From positions 2,151,314 to 2,215,313 of the forward strand of contig NC_066602.1 of NCBI RefSeq assembly GCF_905475345.1: a stretch of DNA of 64,000 nucleotides. The letters run 5' to 3'. This document shows, in pieces, positions 27,403-37,699 of the stretch (position 1 is the first letter of the stretch; the number at the start of each line of letters is the position of its first letter). A program made the position numbers and the translations under genes. Source of the DNA: Vespula vulgaris (taxonomy: Eukaryota > Arthropoda > Insecta > Hymenoptera > Vespidae). The notes beneath the pieces are model-generated. The model searched no databases, had not been told where the DNA came from, and worked only from the letters and a program-made list of their open reading frames with translations.

Positions 27403-27590
27403 GGGCAAGTGAGAGAGTGAAATGGCTTTTAGTTGGCAAGCAGCGGTTTTATACCGGTCGTACTTTCAACCCTTTCGTCGTCGTACCTGCGAAATTTTAT
27501 TTCGATGCAAGCTGGATATTTTTTGTTTCTCTTTTTTACTTCTCTCTCTCTCTTTCTATCTCTGTCTCTGTCTCTGTCTCTCTTTCTCTT

Positions 27591-27621
<31 letters not shown>

Positions 27622-28376
27622 TTCTGTTTTTGTTCTTCTCTTTTTCTCTCTTTCTTTGATTATTTCATTGATTTGTTTAATATTATTTTCATTTTGTTAA
27701 GAATTGATATTACTCTTAAGGAAATTGTATTTGTTTTCTGTATTTCTTTCTTTTTTTTTTTTGAGGTAATCAAGATCAGGTTTATATTAGCAATAACATA
27801 GTCGAATTTACGATTGAATTATAATACATAAATATCAGATAGGATAAAGTTGTAAGTTTGAAGATAGATATTGTTTTTACTTATTTCGATTTCGTTCATG
27901 AGCTATTCGTCCATTTTCTTAAACGACGGCGGACTTGCAAAAATGTTCTCTCAAAACTTTAGTTTCTTTTTATCGTTGGAAATAGATATTCCCTTGAAGG
28001 AAATATTTATCTTTCTATTTTTGCTATAAAAGAAAATATATAGATAATCTATATTCTACGTAATACTTTTCAGTATTCGATCGTTTCTCGGTTCTCATTT
28101 TTTTCTATTCCTTTACTTTTTTTATTCTTTTTTCTTTCTTTCTTTCTTTCTTTTCTTTTTTCCATCGGACTCGCATCCTTATGTCCTTTGACGTGTACGG
28201 TTCTCTTAATTAAGGAAAAGGGGTTATATACCGTTTCTTTCTTTCTCTCTTTCTCTCTGTGTTAATCCAAGCGACATTTTCTATATGCCTATATATAATC
28301 GTATACGTATATAAATACATACTATATAGAATACATAAAATACATAAAAACCTGTAACCACCACACGAATTTCATT

Positions 28377-28428
<52 letters not shown>

Positions 28429-29658
28429 TTTCATCACAAGTTTACCTCTACTAGCACCGTCTTTTGTCATTTCCTGTTTGTAAAAGCAAAAACATAGGCA
28501 GCTTTATCCTCGTGCTACTACGCTAGAAGAAAACGAACGATGATTTCTTTTATTCTACTTCGCGTTTCTAACGCGCCATTATGTCTATGCAAAACTTTCA
28601 ACGTGGCTGACCTCGTCCTCTCTTTCTTTCCTTTTTCTGCAATCCTGACTATTTCTTTGACTTTTTTTTTTTCTCATATATGCATGCATGCACACATATA
28701 TACACATATGGATACATCATACACATACATACATACATACATACATATATATCATACATATTATATACATATATACATACATACATACATACATATTGTG
28801 TATGTGTTACAAACATACATACAATATACAACATATATAGTCAACATACATATACATACATCATACGTACATCATACATATCCCATACAACATACATATA
28901 TATACATATTATATATATAATACACATATACGTATATATATATAAATATATATATATAGACTCTCGATTTCCTCTTTTGCGGGAGCTCGATGCCCATATT
29001 GTGTGAATCCTTTGCGGCGAGTACGAGTACCATCGTTCATTGTGGTTGCGTAATAAACGTTGAACTCGTTGCGGAGAACGAACCCTCTGCACGGAAGCAA
29101 CGTTTCTATTACGCCCGTAGTCGTCGTGGTAAATCGAAATCAAACCCTCCGTCGAAATGCATCGTCATCGAACGATTTTCCTAAAACAAGCCAATGAATT
29201 ACATGTTAACAAGTTATTCGTCTTGCACTAGGTTAAATCTTCGAATTAGATCGATTATGATAGCCGTGTGTATGTCTCTGCGTGTGCGTGTGTGTGCGTA
29301 TCTGTAGACGAGAAATTATAAAAGAAAATTGTTTTAGAATTTATTAGAGAATAGTTCAAAGTATTTATCGATCATTATACTTGTCGAAGGACCGATAAAA
29401 TCTGTATCATAATTGAAAGATTTTTGGATTTAGAAAATGCATATAATATGAAGGTCAAAGGTAAAATGTAAAGGGCAGTCAGGGGCGATTTATCATCCCT
29501 ATTATCCTGTCTCTGACCTCCCTGTCTATTCTCTCTCCTGGGAGTTTCAGGGTGAGACCTATAACGCAGATATTCGTCCCCCTACCGTTCTCAACAATGC
29601 AGCCCTTTCGTAGGGTATTTTGGTGTCGAAGTAGTACAGCTCAATGGCAAAGCCCATC

Positions 29659-29697
<39 letters not shown>

Positions 29698-29930
29698 TGA
29701 GAGAGAGAGACAGATCAAGTGAGTGTAGGTCGATCGCTGTGGTGTTCTGTTCGCGTCTCGTTGATCGCTTATTGCCAAGCAATGTTCAGAACTGGATGTT
29801 AACGAGAGATCCTTCTCATCGATTCTCTTCACTTCTCTATATACCAACACAATACCCTCCTCTAACGTATTGTTAATAAACACTACTGACAAAGACACTC
29901 TCTTATCTTTCGTCGTTCTCTTAACGCGTC
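26191..29930. repeat. Microsatellite cluster, non-coding
   Basis: (CTCG)n at 26341-26365, (CGT)n at 27058-27088, (GA)n at 27161-27210, 27352-27399 and 29661-29694, (CT)n at 27541-27620, (CTTT)n at 28374-28429, TACA/TATACA at 28680-28950. Complex islands at 26190-26480, 28975-29180 and 29440-29640 have no accepted coding frame but could be regulatory. Confidence 0.6.
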
Positions 29931-30018
29931 AAGTGCCATAGTTGATTATAGTCGAATTTAGAAATATGGAATCAGCAAATCGAATTTTCAATCATATATA
30001 TATATATATATATATATG

Positions 30019-30050
<32 letters not shown>

Positions 30051-30398
30051 TGTATGTATGTATGTATGTATGTATGTGAATCTTTAATGATTTTATTATC
30101 GTTTATTATCTTACAAACGAAAGATATATAATGTATCGATATCGAACATTCCAAATATGAAAGAAAGAAATTTTTAATTTTTATTCGAAACAATACACTT
30201 TGTAAGAAAATAGATATCAAAATGGATGAATCAATTTTGTAATAGAAAAATTTGACAGAATAAGTAATTCAGTTATCTTTTAATGAGACAGAAAAGACTG
30301 TTCAAAAGTTTTACATATAATTCATTAATTTTTACGTATAATTATTTGTGACCAATGGGGTGTAAACCTTCGAGAGTATATCGGTTTTGACACGTTAA
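29931..30398. mobile_element. Possible small TTAA-flanked element with inverted ends
   Basis: The left end TTAACGCGTCAAGTGCC and the reverse complement of the right end, TTAACGTGTCAAAACC, agree at 11 of the first 12 bases, and both begin with TTAA, the target of piggyBac-like elements. The 468-bp interior is non-coding with TA and TATG microsatellites. It could be a degraded miniature element; the short ends may also be chance. Confidence 0.25.
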
Positions 30399-30549
30399 TC
30401 CCTAGAGTACCGTATAAATATTCAACAACCGCGTTATACTCACTTGTAAATTACTTCATTCGGTATGTAGGAATATTTAATGAAATAGAAATTATTCACA
30501 GACGATCCTTTCGATATCACGTACGGTCATACTTCATTCCTTGAAAGTT
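30399..30549 (+). promoter_or_regulatory. Sequence before the receptor relic
   Basis: Contains ACCGTATAAATATTC at about 30409-30423, a possible TATA element about 130 bp before the relic's ATG. It does not closely match the three repeated upstream blocks of the other receptors. Confidence 0.25.
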
Positions 30550-31357
30550 ATGGACGTTTACGATACGTATTATTTTGTGACTCAACGATTGATGACGATT
30601 CTTGGTATATGGCCTTATCAAGATACGAAACATTTCCCTCGAGCTATGTTCACTAGTTCTCGTCAAAAGTTTCTCTATCATTTTTCAGGTAAAAGTATGA
30701 AACAATCAATTTTTTATTATCAATATGGATTATCATTTTTGAGAGATAACGAAAAAGGATCCTTCTATCTCAGCTTTTACGCAACGATCGTAAAATGAAA
30801 AAAAGAAAGAAAAAGAAAAAAAAAATACAAAAGGATTGTTTTAGTATTTAGTATTTTTAATTCGCTATAATAAACGTCACTCTGAATACGATGGTTTTGA
30901 CGTTACGATTGTTAATATCCATTATGAGCTTCGCGTTAGTTTATTATTATCGTTATTATTAATTTTCAAAGGATTTGTTACACACGTATTCTTTCTGTTC
31001 GTGATAAAAATTCCTCTCATTTTCATCAAAACGTATTATGTTAAATCTATTATATAATTTTTTCTTTCACAGTTACAAATCACTTTTCAACATATGATGA
31101 ATTTGAAAGAATTACAAATAATGAGTAAGAGTGTAAGAAGGAAAACTGCATATTATAGAATAATTTTTGCAAGTAAGTCTTATCGTTTGATTATCGTCAA
31201 ACAAAATATTATCTTTCATGTTCCTTTTCTTTTCTTTTTTTTTTTTTCAAATATTATTTCATTTCTCTTCACAGGTGTAACGTTTAATATCAATATCGTT
31301 AATTTACTCGCACTAACGATATCTAATTGTGATATCTATTCTCAATCTTTTGGTTAA
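30550..31357 (+). pseudogene. Odorant receptor relic, exons 1-4 only
   Basis: Broken member of the same array. Exon 1 (30550 to about 30688) reads DVYDTYYFVTQRLMTILGIWPYQD, a clear receptor N-terminus, but then loses the usual hydrophobic end and has no phase-0 donor. A decayed exon 2 is visible at about 30891-30970 as LTLRLLISIMSFALVYYYRYY followed by an in-frame TAA. Exon 3 (31073-31172) keeps good splice signals and the KELQIMSKSVRRKTAYYRIIFA end, but is 18 nt shorter than the 118-nt exon in the intact genes. Exon 4 starts after an AG at 31274 (VTFNINIV) and stops at 31355-31357. Exons 5-9 are absent: the sequence passes directly into the upstream block of the next receptor. I infer truncation by unequal crossing-over or deletion. 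Confidence 0.8.
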
Positions 31358-31361
31358 AGAA

Positions 31362-31530
31362 CACTATACCATGGACAGACGACGAATGACAAAGTTTGCA
31401 GTCGATAGAATCCTCTGCGCATGTTCTTCGAATGATACAACGATATAAGACAGAAAAATCCTTCGTATAATCGTTGGGAAGAAACATCTGTTACCGTACT
31501 TGAAAACACGTTTGCACTATTGCGAGGGGA
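31362..31530 (+). promoter_or_regulatory. Repeated block upstream of first intact receptor (copy 1 of 3)
   Basis: Shares with the blocks at 34864 and 35271 the ordered segments GACGAATGACAAAG, CTGCGCATGTTCTT, AAGACAGAAAAA and GAAGAAACATCTGTT. It lies about 210-370 bp before the receptor start. It is either a conserved promoter or 5' UTR module, or simply sequence carried along in the tandem duplication; the sequence does not say which. Confidence 0.55.
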
Positions 31531-31738
31531 ACATTAGATATTATTTAATTGTGCGAGGGTAGGAATATAAGACTATAGCGTGAGCAATCAATTCGACGTT
31601 CAAAGTAACATTTTTATGTGAAATTTTCTGTAGAATGTAATATCGATTGTCAAAGTCAAGCAATTTGAATACATAATGAAACGATAGCACAGGGGTTAAC
31701 TTTTTATTCTGTTGTAGAGAACGAAAGAAAACGTTAGT

Positions 31739-33094
31739 ATGTCTTCGAGAAGAGTAAACTATTTCGATCAGAATAAGATTCTTAATCGATTAATTTTATT
31801 TATGATCGGCGTAGGACCTTATGAAAATTCGAAGGAACGATTTGTTCGAGTTTGTTTGTTAACTTTGTTCTTTATACCTTTGTTCGTTCATCAGGTAGGT
31901 TTCATTGATTGTATCAAACGTTTTTATTCTCGTTATAATTGTTATCGTAAGTGGAAATGGAATGGAAATAGAATTTATATAAGAAATAGAATTTATTTTT
32001 AAAAAAGAAATATTTTATTAAAAATATCTTCATATACTTTTGAAAGGAATAGAAAGGTTTTGATTGAATGAATTGAAATTAAAAAAAGAAAAATTTTTTT
32101 TTTACATCAACTTTAGATTTATCAATTATACATGATGGACTTTGAGATGAACTTGACTGTTAGATGGATGCAGTTATTTTTACCCGGTCTATGTACGATA
32201 ATTACATATTACACCGTTATTTATAATTTTACAACTGTTCGTATTTACTTTTTTCACACGTTAATTGTATTATTTTTAATTACGGAAGGATAAGCACGAA
32301 TTTGTTTTATTTTTAGGTGAAATTAATTTATGAACGTATAATGAATGATTATGAACAGCTTTTGGATGACGAGGAATTGGATATTGTAAAAAAGTATAAT
32401 AAAGAAAGCAAACTATACATGTTACTTATTGCTAGTAAGTATATAAAAATTTCTTCGAAGAACGATTAACTCCATTTTGTAATCGTATATTCATATTGTT
32501 CCAGTCATCTTCAATATTTATCACACTTTAATTATTTACCCATCTATGTTAAGTGTGATTTTATATATCATTGGTTTATCGGATAATATTCAATTCATAT
32601 TGCCAATACCAGTTAATTATATATCTGATTCACGAGCATTTTATGGTGTACTTATTTATGAACTCGTAGGACTTACTGTCTTAACTGTGATAGCATTTAT
32701 AACTTTCACAACGTATTTGATGTTAATACAACACGCATGCAATCAATTTAGCATTCTTATGTATGTGATAATTAAGAAAAAAAATATATATATATTTATT
32801 TGCAATAGGTGCATATGTTTGCAAATGTATTTTAAAATTGAATTATTTCAGAATGAAAACGCTTCAGCCATTTAAGAAAAAACAAGATTGTATCGAACAG
32901 GATTTTTATTATAGTGGACCTCAGAAGGAGTACGATTGGATAGTTGATATAATAAATCGTTATATAAAGGCCACGCAGTTAGTTTGCCGTTTTTTTATAG
33001 ATACATTAAAAATTCGTAAGAGTGTTTTACCATACAATTTTTTTTTCTCTCTTTTTTATTATCACATGTTATTTTCATTCATCTTCCTTTTGTC

Positions 33095-33125
<31 letters not shown>

Positions 33126-33980
33126 CAAGGTTCGTTGACCTGATAAATTCATTATCCGAGATAATTTATTTAGTTGAGATTTTCTTTGGGATGATCCTGA
33201 TTGTTGTTGATTTTATTTACGTAAGTAATATTAATCTTTCAAATTATTATTGAACGTATAATGGAAAAAAGAAAACAAACAGTTTTGCGAGCATGATAAA
33301 AATATATTATAACAACATAGAATCTTTTATTATATTTATTTTATTATTAAACGATTTGCTCTTATAGACGTTTCAAATGTCTGTACTATTAGAGAATACA
33401 GGCGAAGCAATAGGATGTTGTATCTACATCATTACATCTGTATTTCTTATATACATTAATTTTTATATTGGACAAAAGCTCTTAGATCATAGTAATGCAA
33501 CATACATGGAATTGTAAGTCTTAATGTCTAACATCAATTGTTTCATTTGTTAAATTGTTACATTTACATTTTGTTGTATTATAAATTATATATTTATAAT
33601 ACAACAAGATTGTTTTAATTGTAGACACAATAGATAGGCATTAATAAACTTATAATAAAACTTAATTTGAGGCATCATATTAAACGTGACTTGTTAATTA
33701 TTTATTTGATTATTTAATTATTAATGGTTTTAGGTGTAAAGTTCCATTCTATGCACTTACTATCAAAACTCAAAAGCTATTTTTATTCGTCATAACAAGA
33801 AGTATGAAGTCAGCCGAACTTTCAATAGGTGGTTTATTCGTTTCTTCTCACGAAGTTTTTGCTGCGGTAAATATTCTTTAATTATCGATTACTAGTGCGT
33901 TATATTAATAATTTCATTTATTGTTTCAGTTAATACAAAAAGCATTTTCGGTTGCTACAATGTATTATAATATGCAATAA
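31739..33980 (+). CDS. Odorant receptor, intact nine-exon gene (398 aa)
   Basis: Seven-transmembrane insect odorant receptor, expected to work in olfactory neuron dendrites as the tuning subunit of a channel with Orco (family knowledge). Coding exons as I splice them: 31739-31894, 32117-32236, 32317-32434, 32505-32760, 32852-32977, 33130-33220, 33368-33513, 33734-33866, 33930-33980. They sum to 1197 nt with one uninterrupted frame and all junctions GT/AG. Seen: N-terminal GVGPYENSKERF, hydrophobic segments near residues 37-55, 66-88, 128-155, 175-212, 260-289, 301-325 and 368-392, the VKLIYERI motif opening exon 3, QHACNQFSIL ending exon 4, TGEAIGCCIY in exon 7, and C-terminal KTQKLFLF, GGLFVSSHEVFAA and QKAFS. 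Length matches the family norm of about 380-420. The start is the first ATG in frame with the conserved exon 1. The exon 2 donor (GTTCGT) is weak but is the only one that keeps the frame. It lies between the relic and the second intact receptor on the same strand. Ligand and subfamily are not readable. Confidence 0.93.
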
Positions 33981-34863
33981 GCAAAATTGATCTTGTAATA
34001 GTGAAAATATGTATGATAGTGTAATAGTGAAGATATTAAATTTAATTTATTAGTATCATTACTTCCAAAAAAAAAAAAAAACAAAAAAACAAAAATATTA
34101 AAAACCTATACTCACATGTAGTAAATACCACGATTATAGTAAATATTAAAATGTATAGTACGCACATCAGGTAATTTACTCATATTCTATTTCATTCCTT
34201 CTGTCATAATATTTTTTTTAATCTATCATTAAATAATCACAAATTAAAGTAATTACAATTCTTTTTAATTCATTATTAAATAATTAATTAATTCGTTATT
34301 AAATAATTACGATTCAAAGTACTCACAAAAGTGTTTTGTATTCATTTAATATCATTACAGGATTTACTTTAAGAATAATAGTAGATAAAATGCTAGACAA
34401 AGTCTACTACAAGATTAATTAATGTCTTAGCTATTTCTTGTCTCTGTTATATACCGTACCTGTTTAAAAAACTATACTATGATTAGATAGCGATTAACAT
34501 TAGTATCAGTAGCAGTCAATAAACCTTACTATGCCTTTGAAAATGAAAAATAGAAGACACAATAGAACTTTGGCAACAAACGTTTGATTCTTACCTGAAA
34601 CAGTCCTTACAAAAAAGTTGGATACTGTAATTATTTGAAAGAGGAAAAAATGAACTCGTACGTACAATTTAAAGTGACAGTAATAAATATTGAAGCTTAT
34701 TTTATGCATTGATTCTTCTTATCTTATAAAACAGTTTTCATGAATTAATAAATAATCACAGAGATACTAGAAACACAATTTTAATTTTTCTGGAAACATG
34801 TGTGTTCACTCGAGACGAGTGTACAATTTGTTTTAAATTAATACAAGTTAAATTTATCGTACC
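33981..34863. other. Spacer between the two intact receptors
   Basis: AT-rich spacer with an A-run at about 34069-34085 and partly repeated motifs around 34200-34330 (ATTAAATAATTA variants). I see no receptor exon in it, although copy 2 of the upstream block that follows suggests one may once have been here. Confidence 0.4.
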
Positions 34864-35030
34864 GTGGTCAGACAACGAATGACAAAGATTTCAGTGAAAT
34901 GAACTCGTTGCGCATGTCGTTTTAAAGTAAAAGCATAAGATAGAAAAACTCTCGTTTAATTGCTGAGAAGAAACCACCTGTTTGTTAATTAAGTGCAACT
35001 TTTTACTATTGCTACGAAAGAAAATGTTAG
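34864..35030 (+). promoter_or_regulatory. Repeated upstream block, copy 2 of 3 (no gene directly after it)
   Basis: Contains GTGGTCAGACAACGAATGAC, GTTGCGCATGTCG, AAGATAGAAAAACTC and GAAGAAACCACCTGTT, matching copy 1 in the same order. It is followed by another block copy about 400 bp on, not by a receptor exon, so it may mark a receptor lost from between the two intact genes. Confidence 0.5.
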
Positions 35031-35270
35031 ATGCTGTAATTATTTCAATGGAAGAAGGATTATAACGGTGTATTGTATCGATTATTTTGATGTCAGGTGT
35101 TATTATCTACTCTGTCAAAAGATAATTAGAACGTATAATTAGAATGGACAATAGAAGGAATAACGTACAAGTGTTGTTTTTTAGTTTGTCGTTGGAAACG
35201 TTTAGAAACAGATTGGAAATATTCTTTGTGATAGATGCAATCCAGAGCTTTTAAACATGTAGACTATTGC

Positions 35271-35400
35271 ACAGTGGTCGAACAGCGAGTGGAAGCTTTC
35301 GATTTGACTGCGCATGTTCTGTTTGAAAAGGAAAGTAAAACAACCCTTGGTTGATCGTTGAGAACAAACATCTGTTTTCATACTTATAGACATTGTAAGG
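35271..35400 (+). promoter_or_regulatory. Repeated upstream block, copy 3 of 3
   Basis: Carries GTGGTCGAACAGCGAGTGG, GACTGCGCATGTTCTG and GAGAACAAACATCTGTT, a more diverged version of the other two blocks. It ends about 220 bp before the ATG of the second intact receptor, with a T-rich tract (35470-35512) between. Confidence 0.5.
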
Positions 35401-35617
35401 TTGTAATTGTCCGATGGGAAAGATATTTTAATCGATTCGAAAATTATAGTGTTATTATTTTCAGTTATCATTTTTTTTTCTTTCTTCTTTTTTTTCTTCC
35501 TTTTTTTTTTTTAACGAAGAAGAAAGTGTTGCTAGCTCTTATCGAAGATAGAGAATGTGTTTCACGTAATAGTACAGTGTCTATTGATCTTGCGAGACAT
35601 TACAATAGTTCCGTGTC

Positions 35618-37699
35618 ATGTCTTCGAAGGATCTAATAAAAACCACTAATGAATTCTACGATTTGAACGAACGATTGTTAATGTTAACAGGTTTATGGCC
35701 TTATCAAGAAAAATTTGAAAAGTTTTGTCGAACGTGTATCGTCAATGTATCTTTGCTTCTCGCACTTTTATTCGAGGTAAATATAATGGCATTTTATAAA
35801 CGTGTAGAAATTCGAAATGATTTCATTTCACGTTTTATTCACTTTTTATTTCAGTTTTATCGATTCTACACGTATGTTTTTGATATGAAATCGATCGTTG
35901 AAGAATTTCAGATATTTATACCCCTTTTGAGTGGCTCGTATTGTTATTATAATTCTTTTTTTCATTTCGAATTGGTATGTATCGCAAAGAAATACTATGT
36001 GAATTATGTCGACGAAATTATGCGTATGAGGAGAAAAATGGAAATGTTTAGGTGAATGTTACAGACGAAGAAACTTTGTGATCATGTTATATTTGATTGC
36101 AATCATTTATCGAACAAGGAAGAAATAATTATTATGCGAAAATATGCGAAAGAAAATAAACGTTTCACCGTAGGCATTGCACGTAAGTACGAAAGAACGT
36201 ATCGTTTAATAAACATTTAACGATTCATCTTATCATCGCTTTTTGTCGTTTCAGTGATTTTTTATTTTTACATAATTATCTTAACGTCACCATCTGTATC
36301 TCATATTTTTCTATATATCACCGGTGAGACGAACGATACTCAATTGATATTACCAGTTGCTATCGATACTCTTTTACTCGATATAAGATTATTTTATCTG
36401 ATATTTTCCATTCAATTATTCATATTATGGGTCATAACAACAGTAGCAATCGTAAATTATGCGACATTTTTATTATGCGTAACGCATGCATGTGCCTTAT
36501 TAAGTATCATAATGTAAGTATAAACGATTAGTAAGTATGTTAATCGATTAAAAGAAAAAAATTCAAATAAACGATCAATTAAAATGCAAAAGTAATTATT
36601 GTTATTAATAAGTATAAATAATGTAAGTATAGATAAGTATAATGATTGTAAATAAAGGAAAGCGTCATTTTTATAATGACTTTTCAATCATTATTCGTAT
36701 GGTATTCAACAGATTTAAGATTGATCAACCGTTAAAGAAAAATTCACATAAACTTTCGTATGATTGGTCTTCTACAGCAACGTACGATACATACAATTGG
36801 ATCAAAGATATAGTGAATCATCATGTAAATGTAACGGAGTATGTACCATAGAAATTTTATCCTTATCATGCTTCTTCGTTTAATATTTTTTTTTCTTTTT
36901 CTTTTTTTTGTTAAAATGAATTTCTTTTCTTCTTTTAAAGATTCATCGATCTGCTCAATCTCTTATGTGAACAAATATATTTAATTCAGATGATGTTAGG
37001 GACGTTATGCTTTACTACAGATTACATTTATGTAAGTAAATTTATAGAATATGTTTTTAATCGTATATGATCGTCGTTCATATTTCATTTTCGATGATAT
37101 TTGAAAACATTTAGGAATCGTTAAATCGTTTGGTTTTAGATATTACAGATTTCTGACTTGATCAAAAATATAAACGAAGCAATTTTATGTATTATTTATA
37201 TTGGAGGATCCGTAATTACCATTTATCTTAATTGCTATATCGGACAAAGATTATTAGATCATAGTGCAAGCCTTTTAGAGAATTTGTGAGTATATCATTT
37301 TTTTCTTCCACATGAATTAATAATAATTATAATTTAACTATTAATGTATAATTATAAGTAAATATATAATTATAAATTTTTTACATCATAAATTAATAAT
37401 AATTTATAATAATCATTCAATATTGATTGATAGATATCAAGTTTCATTCTATGCACTTCCCATAAAATATCAGAAAGATTTATCAATGTTATTAATGAGA
37501 AGTCTTAAACCATGTATGCTTTCATTCAAAGGAATGTACATAGTTTCGAATGATTTCTTTGCACGAGTAAGGATTATATTATTATTTTTGATATTACATG
37601 TATATATATATATACTGTGTATTAAAAATCAATGTATTTTTTTAGTACGTTCAAACATCATTATCCTACGCAATGATATATCGTAACATATGTCAATAG
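35618..37699 (+). CDS. Odorant receptor, intact nine-exon gene (401 aa)
   Basis: Second intact odorant receptor of the tandem array. Coding exons: 35618-35776, 35817-region acceptor to the 40-codon exon 2 ending before GTATGT near 35974 (about 35855-35974), 36065-36182, 36255-36513, 36713-36838, 36941-37031, 37140-37285, 37434-37566, 37646-37699. They sum to 1206 nt with a TAG stop. Exons 2, 3 and 5-8 have exactly the lengths of the neighbour's, which supports both models. Seen: exon 1 with LTGLWPYQEKFEKF, exon 3 with KEEIIIMRKYAKENKRF, exon 4 ending THACALLSII, exon 6 EFIDLLNLLCEQIYLIQ, exon 7 INEAILCIIYI and YIGQRLLDHS, exon 8 LKPCMLSFKGMYIVSNDFF, exon 9 YVQTSLSYAMIY. The C-terminus is less canonical than in the neighbour (SNDFF for SHEVF, QTSLS for QKAFS), suggesting faster divergence. 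Exons 3 and 7 each have a second nearby AG; those chosen preserve frame and conserved exon length. Expected partner is Orco (family knowledge). Confidence 0.92.

Noticed and set aside
28540..29143. Several frames of 100-126 codons
   Set aside because: They are mostly TACA/TATG microsatellite read as HTYIHTYI or YVCMYVC.
30001..30077. (TATG)n tract considered as a CRISPR-like or telomeric array
   Set aside because: No spacers and no telomere unit; a simple microsatellite.
30550..37699. Receptor genes considered as gustatory receptors
   Set aside because: The C-terminal KTQKL, GG.F..S.E.F and QKAFS motifs and the nine-exon layout fit odorant receptors; the typical gustatory TYhhhhhQF end is missing.
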